Under the pieces are notes generated by a model. It worked only from the letters and a program-made list of their open reading frames with translations, ran no database searches and was not told the DNA's origin. A stretch of 64,000 bases of DNA from positions 186,001 through 250,000 of the forward strand of contig JAALGZ010000026.1 of the NCBI GenBank assembly GCA_015227615.1, given 5' to 3'. Made by a program: the position numbers and the translations under genes. How positions within the stretch are numbered: the stretch's first letter is position 1; each line of letters begins with the position of its first letter. This DNA comes from Labyrinthula sp. Ha (Eukaryota; Sar; Bigyra; Labyrinthulida; Labyrinthulaceae). Shown in pieces: positions 10,701 through 26,000 of the stretch.

Positions 10701-13700
10701 ATATGGTGCACAATGCAATAATTAATATCCGCGATGTTAGTAGCACCTGCATTTTGATAGTATCATTGGCCAAGCAGTAAGAATTTCCTGGCAAGTATTT
10801 TTTTCTTGTCTCTGAAGATCTATGGTTACTTGTGAGGAAGGTATATCAGAAACGAGTAATCTTTTCAGAATGGATGGCTAAAGAGGCAAGAAACGTTGCA
10901 TTAATGAGTTTTAGATGTGCCTTCGAATATGAAACAACTTTAAAAGGCCCACGTTACAGCAATCAAGGATCAAAATCTTACCAAAGCTGTTTCATGTATC
11001 GTTCCAATAATGTCAACTCTGAATGAACGTTCATTAACTCTATTAAGGCAGAATTACCTTTACAAGGAAAAACTTTTACTTAGCTAAAAGAAATGACTCT
11101 TAATATTTAGTCAAAATAAGTAAAATAACATTCCCTTTTTCTAAAAATGGATTTTCCAAGAATATTACAAAACCCTTAAGCATAATCCAAATTGTTCTAG
11201 CTAGGTGTAGTGTTACTCACTAAGTATTGTTCCAAGTGCCCACTGTATATTCCTGAAATACTATTAATTCCCGTTGAATAGCAAATTTTGAATAATTAAA
11301 GGTGAAACACAGAACCAGAAACAAAATATAAAGTAGTCATGGGGATAGGCATCATGTAGCATCACAAAACAATATCACACAATAACTGTCCTCTCAATTT
11401 TGTAAAGTTACTGAACCTGCGAAAATCAAAAATTTAATTTTCAACGTGTAAATTATCAACTTTTACTAATTGTAGCTATAGTGCTTTCTGGGTTATGTTT
11501 ATGGGCTATCAATATGTTCATGCTATATAGATATATGCCGAGATCCGCACTGCTCAGATCTCCTATACATATTTAAATCTTGTAATCACTTTGCATTCGA
11601 ATTCGATAAAATGCTAATATAATAATGTTTGTCTTCTTCAGCTTCCCCTCGGGTTGGTTAGTTTTCCCAATAAAATATTTTAAGTACTGCCACAAAACAT
11701 TACAAACAGGTACACACAAAGCTTTCCTTTAACATTACAATTTTTGAAGTGGGGGAATGGGGATTGGCTTTTCATTTTGATTATTTTAAATACTAGTATA
11801 TTATGTCGAGCTCAATTTTCAGCTGAATCATTCTTATTTGCATTGTTTTCTAGATTAGTATATTCATTACCAGAGGTATGAAAGAGCTTTCTGCCGATGC
11901 AACTAATCACCCTTAAATATTTTAACTTCAGTGATACCTTTTGTCACGATTTTAATGTATTGTAGTAGCATATATAGGTATTTGCAAAGCTCCAGTTTTC
12001 TTTAAAATCCGATTTAAGGTCTCGTGTTGCCCATTGTATACTGGGGAAAATCAATATTTCAATCTGATTTTTTCACGCTTCATCCATTAATGAACTTGGA
12101 GTAGATTAGTAACTAATTGATTTCCTATTCAGTTTATCAGGATAAATTGAACAAAGTTTTTTCTAGTAATATTTATATGAAGGACAAAACAGTTATTTTT
12201 TCATAGCAAGATCAGAAGAATTTAACATCAACACTTGGTGTAAAAGTTCATGACGTTTAGAAGTATTGGAATAGGATACTTTGGGATTTATGTTGCAGCT
12301 AGTATGAAAAAGTAAAAGATTAATTATTGACTTACTTCCATCGAATTATGAGGAAATGATAACTAGACCCATAACTAAACAAATGATACCATAAGCTATT
12401 GTATCTCCTAGAACAAATGTTCATGACATATGTCATTAGTCAAAACTACAATTATTTACTGCAACTTTAACATGGCCTTTAATAGGGCATCCTAGAGACT
12501 TAGAGTTTTTAAGCCTTCTTAATATACTATGCAGTAGATTTGGATTGTTTTTCTTGCTTATACAGTTTTCATATGCAATGTCATTAGTTTCAATCAAGAG
12601 TTTGGATATATCAAATTTCTTATTGAAGACTACCAATTGTCATAAAAATTGTTCATAAAACAAAACTAAGTCGCATAGAGTTCATAATATACTATTCGCT
12701 ACGCTATCCTAAGTAATTAAGTTGCACCTTTTAAGTTGTATGAATGCTAAGTATCATATGGATTTTGTTGCTAATGCTTTTCGCGTATTCATACATCACA
12801 TAATATTTATTTAAGAAAATGAGCAGTCAGAAAAGCCACCACCTCAGAAGTTATACTCGCAAGTGTTTTCTTTCCCCTTTTACATGAAGAAGTGAGCTTA
12901 ACTATGACATTAATCAAGGCTATGACAAATTATGGAGATAAAAACGTAACCCAACCTCATGGCAAGGATAGCCGCTAAGTATGAAAGGCATCCTACAGTT
13001 TGCTCAACTGACCTAATGCTCGCGAAGCCTAAGTGAACTAAATTGCTTATGCCTAAGGCATTGCAAATGAAATAAAAGTTTGATTTCTTGTTTTACAGCA
13101 GTAAGAGTGACGGATCTAAAGGTTGTAACTCTCCTGTGTATTCCGTATAGGTCTAGTTGGCTATTTATGTGGTTAATAATTTAAGGATTAATAAAACTGA
13201 TCGTCCCTAGCACTTTGGCTGATGAAATTGTCGTTCTAAATGTAATGTTTTAGTTAAGAATATCTCAAATTTCCATTTGAGTGAATTTGGATTGGTGTCT
13301 GGTGTCAGTATCGCTAAAGAAATGCTCCGAACTGTAGTCTTATGCCTTTATATTGCTATTCTTCATCAGACGAAATATTTTTCAATCTTCTGTCTTTTTT
13401 TCTCAACACGGTTCTTACCTTTGCTTTAAACTAAAGAAATTACCTAAAATTGCTTAGTAGACATATATCCTCCTGAAAGGCTATTTGTAATATGACTTGA
13501 GGTTAATTAAGACCTACCATAAATATTACCTTTCAAATAACTACAAAGGTGGTCATACAGACTAAATCAATGAGTGAAAACTTGTTCCTATTACCTACAG
13601 ATTCGCAGTTGTCACTCCTAATTCCGCGTATATGTGTAACATTGTATTTACATTCCTACAGAAATATATTTTTCTTCAAGAGCGACATGTCATTTTAATG

Positions 13701-14856
13701 TGCTCTAAGATTAAAATGAGTGGGCTAGCTAGAAATTCTTACCTGCACAGTGAATAGAGCATATAAGCCTGAGTTCAACTAGCCCTCTATTTACACAAGA
13801 AACTGTCTGTTCTTGGACAATTTTAACATCACGGATTCTCTTCCTCATCATGAAATTCAACCTGTTATATATTCTGACTTTAGCAGTGTGTAGCTTCTTC
13901 TACCTTTGACTCCAAACGTACACTGCACGTTAGTTCTTACTTTTATTTGCCCTTGTAATCGAAGAGCATTATATTAGTTATAATTATGTTCGAAAGTGAG
14001 GCATTCTTTTCAGGTGGACTATCTAAAACTCAGGCTACGTGAGGAACAAGGTAATGCCTTGTTTTGTTTTTCATAGCATGAAAGTCACTTTCGTAATATC
14101 ATGCATTTGCTACATCGAGTTGTGTTTTCAAAGTTGCATCTAAATAGATATGCACTTAACAAAAGATTTCTAGTTCATCTTTTTCAAGAAAATTCTGACT
14201 CATGTGAATCTCCACTAATTCAGTGTAGATATGTCAGTTCATTTTATGGCAGCAGCCTTTTTTCAATTCTTAACTACAGTTTTGTCCTCCTAGCTTTAAT
14301 CCATCCCTCTGCCAAGAAAATATCGCTACTGAGTACAATAGAAGGTATTTACCCTTATTAACTTTTTTTGGTTCCGAAGTAACCATAGCCTAGGCTTCAT
14401 GGATTCATTACGTTACCAGTTGTGCTAGAGCTTCAAAGAATCTATAGTATTCAGTTTTTCCAACACTTTGTAAGTAGTGCCTGAACTAGAGCTACATCAA
14501 TAGTTTTAGGGAATGTAAGCAAAGCATCTACTGTAGAACCACGTATAATTTTTCTATAGTGCTGGAACCAAAGTTTTTCTTAGAATGACTAAAACGAACC
14601 GGTTATTTTCTGCGTTAAGAAAGTATAGCTGAAAAGTTTCCAGATTCCATTTATTAATTTTGCAGCAAGCTATCTTATTTTATAATAACATGGAAGAGGC
14701 AATAAGAAAGCTAGAGTCATAATTCTAGTTCACATTAAATCTTCGGTAAAACAAAGGCTACATCTCTGAAAATTAAATTATTTTCCCTCTTTGTTACTAT
14801 CAAAACTTCACCTTGACACAAAACAAGACTACGACAAGTTCAACGATGTTCTAATT
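7706..14856. other. 7-kb stretch without a supportable gene
   Basis: Open frames here are under about 115 codons. Those longer than 80 codons mostly start at TTG or GTG and show no motif. A stem-loop lies at 7779-7813 (CGGTCAA / TTGACCG arms, extended imperfectly to about 12 bp). A 64-bp segment at 13722-13785 is bounded by perfect 7-bp inverted ends GGGCTAG / CTAGCCC. I see no tRNA, rRNA or transposon protein. Very old decayed genes or unrecognised ncRNA remain possible. Confidence 0.5.
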
Positions 14857-16033
14857 CTACAAACTAAAGTTTCCTTTACCTTTTCTCTTTTTAGTATAAA
14901 AATCAACCTGAGATTGAGTCCTCTGCCCAGGCTTCCGTTTCTTTCGTTTGATCTCTGTATACTCTGGACTCTTACTGTATTGCATCTGGGAAATTGGTGA
15001 AATCTCGTCAACATTCAAACTTTGTATACTATACTTTGGCCTTGAGCTCAAAGAAATACTTGGCGCAATTACACTTAGTAATCTATTATTTGGACCACCA
15101 CGATTCTGCTTCAATCGTCCTGAATAATCAAGCTCCTTTGCTTCAAGTACTTGCACTCTGATGTCACTCTTCGGGTCCGTTCTCCTTTGTCTAAAAAGGG
15201 CTAAGACACCAAATCCAACCAATACACCCAAAGCACTAACAGCCCCAAGAATGAAACCAACATTCTGGGCGTTATCATCCTGTTCTTCAGGAGGCTCTAG
15301 GCCTAGATCTAAATTGTCTGGATCATCCAACACAAGCCCATTTTCAAAAAAGAAAAAGTTTTGATTTAAGAAATTTCCTTCAGAAAAAAATTGAAGATCA
15401 AGACCAAGAAAACAACCAAGTCTTGCTCTAAATACATTTGCACCACCAGCTTCAGCGTCAATGAAACAAGTTGGTATTAAATTATCCTCTAAATCCAATA
15501 TCGCATTATTACACACATCTTGACAAGCACCTCGAGAAAACGCATTTCCTAAACCATTGTCTAGCTCGTCATTTATAGCAAGACAAGCAGCACTGCACTC
15601 TTCTGCACTAAGTGTGGGTAGAAGACCATTTTCTAAGAAGTCCGCCGCAGCAACGTTCAATACCTCGTCCACTTGTCCATCTTCAGGACAAAAAAAAGCA
15701 ACATTAGCATCAAATGGGTTCTTAGCAAATCCCATTGCCAGAAAATCCTGTCCTGCTTCGCATGGAGCATCTATTTGTTGTACTCCATTCACTACAATTT
15801 CACAGTCGTTTGTAATGTCAGAGCAACCAGCTTGACATGCTGCTGTTACGCCTGCGTCATCAAAGGCATTATCACAGCACGAGAGACATTGAGCTTCACT
15901 AAAGAACAATAAGGTTAGATATAAAGCTTTACTTAATAGGATTAACAATCACGGCAATTGTGATAAAAGTGTTCCTACCAAAGAAAACCAAAAAAAATAA
16001 TATGCTCGATGAGAACGTAGTAGTTGAAAACAT
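14857..16033 (-). CDS. Secreted-face Cys-rich type I membrane protein
   Basis: Unrecognised 380-residue membrane protein. ATG 16033 opens a hydrophobic N-terminus (SSSILFFLVFFG, then FITIAVIV) that looks like a signal peptide. A 34-nt intron (15899-15932, GTAAAG to TTTAG) follows. After splicing the frame runs into EAQCLSCCDNAFDD and a region of about 200 residues rich in Cys and acidic residues. The Cys are spaced as repeated CxxxC pairs (ACQAGCSD, CSAACLAI, GACQDVCNN), which suggests disulphide-bonded small repeats. Around residues 245-268 a Gly/Val/Leu segment (GFILGAVSALGVLVGFGVLA) is a transmembrane helix followed by RQRR, a stop-transfer signal. A basic cytoplasmic tail of about 110 residues follows. 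The topology is clear; the function is unknown. A receptor or adhesin-like role is only inference. Confidence 0.8.
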
Positions 16034-16950
16034 ACCAATAGAATCTGAGACGCTCTTACGTCTTAGCCTTAGTGGAAAGGAATATACGATAAACGAATGG
16101 TTTTTCTTTCGTACTCGTTTTGTTGATACAATGAAGTAATACTTTTTGTGCTTTTGAGTTGTTTTCAGCTGTTGGTTCCAATCCCGATCTTCTTTACACT
16201 GAATGCGATTTACTATCAACACTAAATCGAGACTCAATAATTTTCATAGAAGGGAATCCTGTTTGAGATCAATATATCCCGATAAATAGTTTTGTAGATA
16301 GATTCTATATATATTATTACAAGACGAGTACTCTAAGTATGTTATTATATATGTATTGATAGTATTGGTTACATTTTTCGATACTTTCTAAAGTATAGCT
16401 AAACTGGTGTTTTAACAATAAAAGAGTGACACCCGGAATGGACTTATTGGCTATAGAAGCTACGGTTTCAGTGCTGGTATGAATAATGCATTGAATCCCA
16501 AACACCGGGAAAAAGATATTCACCGAATATACTTTCCATGATATAAGAAAAAAAGGCACTACCATTATTAAAATTTCAATACTTTACTTTATACTGTCCT
16601 GTTGAGTATGATATTGCATGTGCCAATTCGTCTTGTGTCATATATAAAAGGAAACTACTTGCTGTTTTTTACTCTAGAAGGTGCGCTTAGTGGTTGAAAG
16701 AATTTTAGGAGCTTTATGTCAAGAGAATAATCCTATAGGAATTTTGATGGCACTTGGCTCTACAAAATTTTTAACCATTCTGGAAGTTTGATGAAATGTG
16801 AAGCTGCTGATATTTGTCTAGCATATATGTTTCTATGTTTTCGTGGCAAAGATTCCAAGTGATTAAACCAAACTCCTTGGTGGTAACTATAAAGTTTGGT
16901 AAGAATTGAACATAAATCATTTTAAAGTTTCTACTAAAATCATGACCTGT

Positions 16951-17058
16951 TGCCCAATTAGGGCGAGGGGTTGAAGGTACATAGCTCGGCCCCTTTAGAA
17001 CCGAGTATATGGTGGTAGACTGCTGCCATCTAAAGATTCAACACAGCGAATCCCACGT
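16951..17058. ncRNA. Candidate structured RNA or relic: three hairpins in a GC-rich island
   Basis: Inside very AT-rich sequence this segment is conspicuously GC-rich. It can form three successive hairpins: GCCC-AATTA-GGGC, CTCGG-(11 nt)-CCGAG and ATGG-(13 nt)-CCAT. It has no open frame and no match that I recognise to tRNA, 5S, U snRNA or SRP RNA. The strand is undetermined because hairpins read on both. It may be a small ncRNA gene or a fragment of one. Confidence 0.25.
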
Positions 17059-20000
17059 ATACCCAACATTAAGAAGCGGTACAAATAGATTTTTCTTTCT
17101 TAAACCCTTGTGATTTCAATTATGATTTCCTAGATTAGTTTCGTGCAAGGCAAAACAATATTAAGGAAGTAAATAACCGTCTTGTGTTCTCGGTGCCACG
17201 GATAGACACACTATTCCCTTGAAACTCTGCAACTAATGAAAACACGTCAGAATTCCATTGAAAGATTTTCATTTAATATATTTCCATAGCACGGTTATAT
17301 CTTGTGTTCTTGTATCTGATCGTTGACGCAATAAATATTGAATAATGTTTTCGACCTATTATATAGCGACACACTCAAACTTAGTGCAATCTCTTAGATG
17401 AACAGAAGCATGTTATTCTTATTAATCAATATGGATGTAAATATAGACAATATCATTCTTATTTGACCTAGAGTTTCAAGAACTTGTTTTCTCGAAAAAA
17501 AACAAAGAACAAGAGTGGTTGGTTCGAGATATGCACCTGAGAAACAGTTTATCAATACCTTTGCTATCAAGGGGAATTTTCAGTAAATGTGGTGAGTTAT
17601 GTATGTCTTGTTTGGTGACTACAGTCTCGAACGAGAACCAAGTGTGACAGGTTTTATGGAACGAGAAGAAAATATAGATCGATGAACTCCAAAACAATTG
17701 TTATCTCGAGATGAGAAATCTATATTCCTCTTACGGTTTCTTATCGTATCATTTTTCACGGTAGTTAACGTTAATTTTATCATAATTTTCTTTGCCATTT
17801 ACACACATAGGTAAATTTCGGATATATATTTCCGGTAGTTAATGGGAAACACGATAAGAAACCCTATTTGCTCCTATGAATACTAAGTCCCATCTGAAAC
17901 CAATAAACACCCAGTTTTAGCATCAAGACCCAACACCAAGTAGAAACCCATTTTCTCTGATCCCTATGCGGACTCAATCCCAAAATCTACGTTAAATAAT
18001 TCATAGGGAAACTTTAACAAACATCATTACTGACCTGTGGAGAAAAAAAAACACTAGTGCCACCTTTATTTAAGAGATAAAGTTCCTAATAGTCTAGCAA
18101 CCATATAGTGAAGACCCATTGGCTGTACTGCTGTGGTTCATAGTTGTGTTTAGCATGCATATGTCGCAACGTTGCGAGTTCACACTAAAGAGAAAAATTA
18201 TACAGCTTGCCAGGAGCGCTAGAAAGACTGAGGGATCCTCACCTGTATTAATGTAAACATTCCATAACTCATTTTTGCAATGAGAAAAGAATATCTGGCC
18301 GTGTGTGCCCTGTTGTCACTGTACTTATTACACTAAACAGCTATCACAATGACAGCTTGTCGCGATGGAAGTAACATGCTGATCCTACCACAGTAAAGAC
18401 CTTTTCTTGCAGCTATAGTTCACCTTTCGCTAAATAATTTATCAGAAAGCTTACTGTTGTTTATTAAAAAAGTAAACCTCTCTTGAATTGAATTCTCAGT
18501 ATTGTTTTGTTCTTGTTTTTTTGCAGGATATATTGAGGGAAATTAGGCACGTGCATACTCATTTCCGAATTAATCATTGACACCAGCAGAGCTGCAGTTG
18601 CAGAAAATATACTACCATGTTCACATGAGGTGCATAAACTAAAAAAGTGTTAAGACCGCTTTGTAACAAAATTAAGAACTATTAAATTCTCTTGAGCTCA
18701 TACAGACATACATGAGAAGTGAAGGCTTCCATTGTAACATTATTTCATCATGTTGGAACCTGATGTAGAAGCAAAAAAGGAAGAAAATGAATGTTTCAGG
18801 CATATTATTCTTCATTGTCGATTTTCTTGTTTAAGGAGTTTTAAACAATAAAAGCAACCTCCTATGAAAGATGCTTTTTTTAAATAGGGTTTCTTCTTGA
18901 AAGAAACATTTGAAGACTAAATCTAGCCTTCTTTCTACACAGCACTGTGAAAAAAAAATACTTCTGAAAATTTGCATAACGAGGTATGTGAAGACCAACA
19001 GCATCTCTGAGCAACCACATACTAATGGTCAAAATGATAGGAATTAATTTAGTTACATGTAGAAACGATGCAGAGTATGGAGTGCTGTATTGCCACTTAA
19101 TTAATCCGCAGAAAATTAGATAGTCAAGCCAAAGAGTAAAAACTTAAAACGAGAATCCTTGCCCCTCGGTAAGTCCTTCAGCAGTCTTGCCAGTTCTTGT
19201 TCCAAATACTTGTCCTATTGGGTAGACCTAGATTATGGCAAAAGGTTAATCAGGCGCAAGAAAGCTAAAAAATTGCTTCATATTGCACAATCTTAATGCA
19301 AAGCAAAGATAAAAGCATTCTCGAAGAGAATAGAAGCAATTGACTACTAAGACAGAAGAAGAAATGCCACATCTGAAACGAATATTTTATTAGAACCTAA
19401 GTTTTCTTCGGATTGAATAGAGACTGTGAAAGAATGCTGTGTACTTCTTTTTCATATATGTCTTCATCGGCATGCCTCAAGCTTTATTTTAATAGAAAAG
19501 CTTTCTCCAGAGAAAACAATCAAGTTGAGTTGTCTTAGAAACTAACTGAAACAAATTTAGCACTTTTCCATTCATTTCTCTAGCCCTTATAGATACTCTT
19601 ATCCCTTGAAATATAGGCAAGTGGGTCGTCAGTTCATCATTTTATCTGATTACCTGGTTTTGATTCTTGGTATCTTCAAATTTCAAACTAATAGTTCAAT
19701 ATACAGTGTTGTGCAATGAATGATTCCTCAGGTACCGCCATTATACCAAGTTGATTTCATCCTGAATTTCTCTTCTTAATGATTCATCGAAGCTTCAATT
19801 GTATGGCTGAAGTTTTAATCTTCTATAATATGCTACAAGTGTAGCTGAGCTCAAGTTTCTTAGTATTTATATACATTATAGTGCATTGTCTCAATAGTTC
19901 CTTTTGCGTAGAATATCGTTCAGCATTGTCAGGTCACATTGGGCAATGCGCAGATAAGTACCTACAGCGAATTTAGCTCTTTTTCATTTCAAGACCGTTC

Positions 20001-23000
20001 ATTAAATTACTGAACTTTCTTTGGTGCGGTGTTGTGGGAGTTAAGTTTTGTTGAATCACTCAGCTTCAATTGCGATGACATGAGCAAAAAAAGGTTTTAT
20101 CCCATAATTTGAGTTTAGTTTCCGAGTCTTTTTCTTTACTTTTCCACAAAATGCCTCAAGATGTTGGTGTGAAACCCCGATAGTGAAAAAGACTGAATAT
20201 AGCTAACTGAAAACTCTGGATACCTACTCTAGAGATGAAGCAAATATCAGCTGGAGCTAAGAGCTTATGTAGACAATAACACAACTACATTAGACCTGAT
20301 ATCTGCTTCAATAATCTTAAAACACTACACGATTCTTGCACTTAATGATTTTCTTTTCCAGCTTTAATAGAGACATTACCTACGATAACTATATTTAGAA
20401 AATAATTGCTCGTCTCAAATGGCTAAATCTAAGTTTTCTTGCTTTTCTTAAATATAAGGCTCCATCAGTCGCAATTATTTTATTTTCTTAGCTAAATCTA
20501 ATTCAGTTAAAGATTTTGCTCAAGATATTTCCAGATTCGCTATCCTCGGTGTTTTTATCCCGGGGGTTATAGGATATATTCAGTAGTAAGACAAGGTGGT
20601 ACGCCCACTTTCTGCTATCGTAAACGGAAATGGTTTCTACTAAATTATATATCTTCATTAGTCGAAAAAGAGGTAGCCTTATACAGAAAATAACTGTACA
20701 AGATTAGGCTTGTTTTCTGTTGTCAACGTGTTATCCAAACAGATTGCTCTAATCTGATCTTGAAAATGCAAGCAAGAATGAGGGTATATTACAAGAAGTA
20801 AATAAATAACAAGCTTATATCCCTAGGGAAAAGTCTTGTGTCCGAATTGATAGCTAGCCATACTTTCAGTCATGAATGAATATGTTTATCCAGGTTTTGT
20901 TTCGTAGAAATAAATTCTCAACATCGCCTATGAAATGTTACTTTTTGGTCTCCTTAGTTATAAAAACCCACCCAGAAATTTTAAGAAACGAAGGAACAAA
21001 CATTATAGTAACAAAAATCACTTCAACTTAAAAATCTAAATAAGTTAAAACCATCGTTTCTAGATAATGTTTACATATTATACACGCTAATCAAGTCGCA
21101 AAAAGTTGTTGTAATTATACCAGTCTTTTGGATCAACAAAATTTGCATAACCATGTCATTCATCAAGTGGTTGTTTATTTTTTATTTAAATGAGTTCATG
21201 GACGAAAGTTATTTTATTGAAACCTTTATCCAAGGGATAATATTTTGTTTTGTCTTTACTTTCTTGTACTTTGCATTGTTCAAAATAATTTTCAGTAAGG
21301 ATTCTTAATAATTCCATAAAGTATATCGAACTCCGAGCATCTGAAGAATCTGAAAGAATGTAACCTGTGCAGAAGGTGCAGTTTCGTCATTCGATTTATA
21401 TGACATATACTTTTTTCTGTACCTGAACCAAAACCCATTTTTTACCAATAGTTTTCGATTCAATCCAGTTTCTTGAGTGTGATGACCTGGTTAGTTGTGT
21501 GAAAGATTATTTAACCTGAAAATATTTATTACTGTGGCTATATTACAATATATCAACTCATTCCTGTTTAATACTTATTATCTTGCAACAGTATTGTACT
21601 TCTTCCAGTGGGAATATCTTACTGTTTGATCTTAAAGGCTGTATTTTTACAAGATTTTAATGCATCTTAAAGTATGCGTTCGTTTCACTTAGAAGTAAAT
21701 ATTTTTTTTCTTAAGGATTAAATTAAGACAAGATAAACTAACTCTTGCTATATTTTGTACAAAATTATCTTTTGGATAATTTAATGTACAATTGACCAAT
21801 ATATGATATTATTATTTAAGTGGGAGTATTGCATAAAATGATACAAGTTAGTGAAGAATTCAGTGAATTTTGGTGACTACGATTTTGAGATTTATTAATA
21901 ACTCTAGTTTTGTATTTTCAATGATGTGAACTTTGTGATAACTCGCCACTATATGCCCTTTCTTGTACATGCGTGTATTAAAAGTGACCCTAAAGACATA
22001 CCAGTAGTATGTATATAATGACTTCTAACAGGGAAAAATAAGATCACCCCTTACCTGAATCTTACCAGTAATATTTGACCCTACTAATTATTATAGTATA
22101 TTCCTAAGGATTTTGGGGGTGAAAGTAAAATCAGAGTCTTTTCTTACACTCAAACAAAATTCTACGAACAAAAATAAGTTGAGCTTAAAATTTAAAGATT
22201 TCCTGTAAATTTTAACTAAGCAATATTCCTAATTCCTAAAACAATACATTTTTGTTTCTTTCGTGACCAATAAAGATCACAAAAACATGCGTTTTTAGAA
22301 ACCTGGATAGGTGAAACCATATCTAAAAAACCTGCAGCACTATGATCTAACCAAACCTTTCATCATTTTCTTGTTGCTGCAAGCTAGTAGATAGTTTGGT
22401 TTACTGTTGAAATGAATTTTGACATGTTGTTTACCTTGTGTATGAATCTTGAGGTATCTATAAAATCTGTTCTGCAACAATTTGGTTTTTGAAGTTGCTA
22501 TTTATAACTTGGTTGGTTCAGTTGAATCCAAATGTAAGAAGAATTTACATTTTTCGATCGGTATTCCTATTTTTATCTGCAGCATAGGGCCTAATGTGAT
22601 ATATATATTCTTTTTTTTTCATATATTGATATAGTTGTTATAGTTTAATTACTTTTATTTTTTTATTTCGTGGATAAATGATCAATATATATATAACCAT
22701 TACCTGTAACTATATATTATTTTGATATAGGTACTGCAATAAAAAATACTTAGCATCAATATAATCTTTGATATTATTTTTCTTATAACCATTTAATTGG
22801 CGATAATACCTCTTACGAACTTACCTTGTTTCATAAAACTTATTATTATTACGTAGTACTACCTCTGAAAAAACAAACTATGATTTTCAAAGAACCTTCT
22901 GAAAAAATGAATGATTGTTGGGGTATTTTATTTAATATCCCTAAGCAAACGTTCTAAGATATAGTTTAACTCTCATAAAACTAAAGTTACGCCATTGTCG

Positions 23001-26000
23001 TTGGGCCCAAAACTTATATAGCTGATGCAAATGAATAAAAAAATATAGTTTTTAGTATCCGTTGCAGAAATTTACTTTACAAAGTACAACATAATATAAA
23101 TTTTATTTTTCTTGAATTGGTCAACAAAAAATTTGAGGTATAGGAAGGTTTTTCTTCAGATATTGCTAGTTATTAACCAGCGCATAGTTTAAATCTAAAA
23201 GTTTGTTTACAATGGAATTTAATGCATACCCGATGGTTATGTGGATCTTAACAACAATAAATAGTGCTTTTAGATACATTCATGAATGAAAACATTGCTA
23301 CACACTGTTACCACTACTACCATCATGTTCTTAAGAAAGTATGCGAAACTTGAGAGATGGTAATATTACTGTTAGCTTACTAGAATATACTGAATTTTTG
23401 ATAGAGGAATTTTGTTATTAGACTCTTATAGCTTGCTTGGGAATACATCTATTCTTTCTTGCTACGATATCAGTGGGATACTATTTTAATTCTAGCTTCT
23501 TCTAAGAACTTCCAGTAAGTAAATTTTGTGAAATTTCTTATGTCTAACTCCCTAGTGAAATATCTTTGTTCAAACTATTTTTTTGTAACAAATCATTTAA
23601 GTTTATGTCGATATTAAGAATTAAACCTGCTGGGTAATGTTCAAGCGTCCAATAATAGTTTTGACAGTACAATATTTAGTATATATTTATTATAAGTGAT
23701 TTTTATCACACTGGAAAACTATCAGCCAATTGGAGCTTGAAAATTGGTTATGTGAAAGGTTAAATATTTTTATCTAGGTTTCTTTGTAAACTCAATGTAG
23801 ATAGTTTCCATATACACTAAGACCATCTAGAATTTTTTTGTATACCTAAAAGTATGTTATAACATATTAATTCAATAGGTCTTGTTTAAAAAATATTCTT
23901 GTAATTTAGGGACACGATGTGTTAGTTTCTAAGAGGCGAAAGCGAAATGAGATACTTAATACTTCATAACAGTGATAGGTTACTCTTAGTTAGAAGGTCC
24001 TATACGGAAGGCTCCTGCTAGAAAAATTTTGATTTAAAATTTTGCTCATGTTAAGTGCTAGTGGATAAAATAAGGAATAAGAAAATAACAATACATTGTA
24101 ATAGGTGGATTTTTAGAGGGTTGTTTAAATTAAACCTAATTAATCAAGACATATAATCACACGGCATAGTTTGGTTTCTGAATCGTTGAGACCTGTAAAC
24201 GTATACTAAATGCAATTAATTTTTTATGAGAGGCCGTAGCTAATGACCTGGTAATTCTGTTTGAAGCATATCTATCTATATATATATATTCCAGGGAGGG
24301 CTCTAAAAAAGTGAGTATGATAAATCTGTTTAAGGTTTTTAGCAAGCAATACCCTTTAATTTTGAAGATTAATATTACCTTTAATATATTGCTTTTTCTC
24401 AACTTTTGTATAGCTAGTGAACTGTATCTGCATAAAATAGGTTCCAATGTGAGTTCATACTTCTAAATTTGTACATACCATATTTCGAACGGTACCCTAT
24501 TTGATTAAAATAGGTGATTTAGCATCTAAGAAATAAGTGAAATACACCATCGTTCTTGTGAATTAACTATGTTTGATATTCCAGAGCGGGGATCCCATAA
24601 CAACAAATATCTTTTATAATTGTGTAATTACCTACAGCACAGTTGAATCTAACTCTACCTCCTTTTGATATGATTCTTGCGCCAACTGCATGTCTGAATA
24701 TGTTATTAACCTCTAAACAGCTTTGGTTTATATATTTTCTTGGCAGATTTTAACTAACTATTTGTGTGGTACTAACTCCATATACCCTAGCAAATGAAAT
24801 TACTACTACAACTATTTAATTTATGAATTCAAATCTACCTAATCAGCTCATGGTATACAATCTATTTACTATTATTATTTATTTTTTCTGAAAGTTTTAA
24901 GTCAAAGTGAGAAACATCTTTTTGCAGATATGTAATTAGAATATAGATTTCATGAATAAATAGAGTATGTATAATAACAGTATTGTTCTTAATTCTTGAA
25001 TGTTTTAATCTGATAGAAGATATTTTGATCAAAATAAACTCTTCTACAGGCCGAATTCTTTTTTCCAATTTTATAACAGCTCCCAAGAGAAGAACTTACA
25101 TAAATTCTTGGTTTATATAGTAGTAATTCGCAGGTTTAAGGTGCTCTAGTGTAAAATTGTTGTGTGTTCAAAGTCATCCACATCGAACCAAATGACATTG
25201 ATATCAAAATTAAGATTACCTACATCGTATAAACTACATAACTTGCACTTTTTTAATTGGATATATGTTTTTTAAACCCAGTTCATTATCCAAGTGTTAA
25301 TAATTTATCTTTAGTTAGTTATTTTATGAAAAAAATACATGTTTAACCAAAACCTGGTTATCTAATATGTAAGCATCTAACACAAAATACTTGAGTAGAA
25401 TCCGAAATTAGACCGTAAAAATATTCACATTACCTTTTCTTTATGAACTATATTGTTTACTATAGTTTCTTGCCAATATTTTGTTTTTCTACTCAATAAT
25501 CTCGGTAATTAAAACTGTTTATATGCTCTTGGGGCCAGTTGAATTACACATCATGTGTTCTTACATTTAATTTCAGTTTTATGCTTATTATTTGTTTTCT
25601 TTTTGGAAACCTTAATTATATTGTTAACCTTTTCCAGAAAATCATAGCGTCATTTTAAGGTTAAGATCCTATAGACTTGCTTGTAGACATTTTTAATTTA
25701 GGTATGTATGGTTTGTTTATATCATCTTTTCCTTCATAGTTTTTTCAAAATGTTCTTCAAGATTTAACCACATGTTTTTCGTATTTAAGTTTTAGTGTCC
25801 TCGTCGTTTTTTTGTTAGGATCATTCCATCATCTTCGTTGTAAACATCACATAAAGCCTTAACCAAAAATGTATGGCTTAAAAACAAATTAGTGTATTCT
25901 TGAAGCTAGTATGTATTTTCATTTCATTCAAGAAACGTATATCTATTGTAGCTATAATTGAAGCATGTTTAATAATACTCTATCATTACTAATGACTGAA

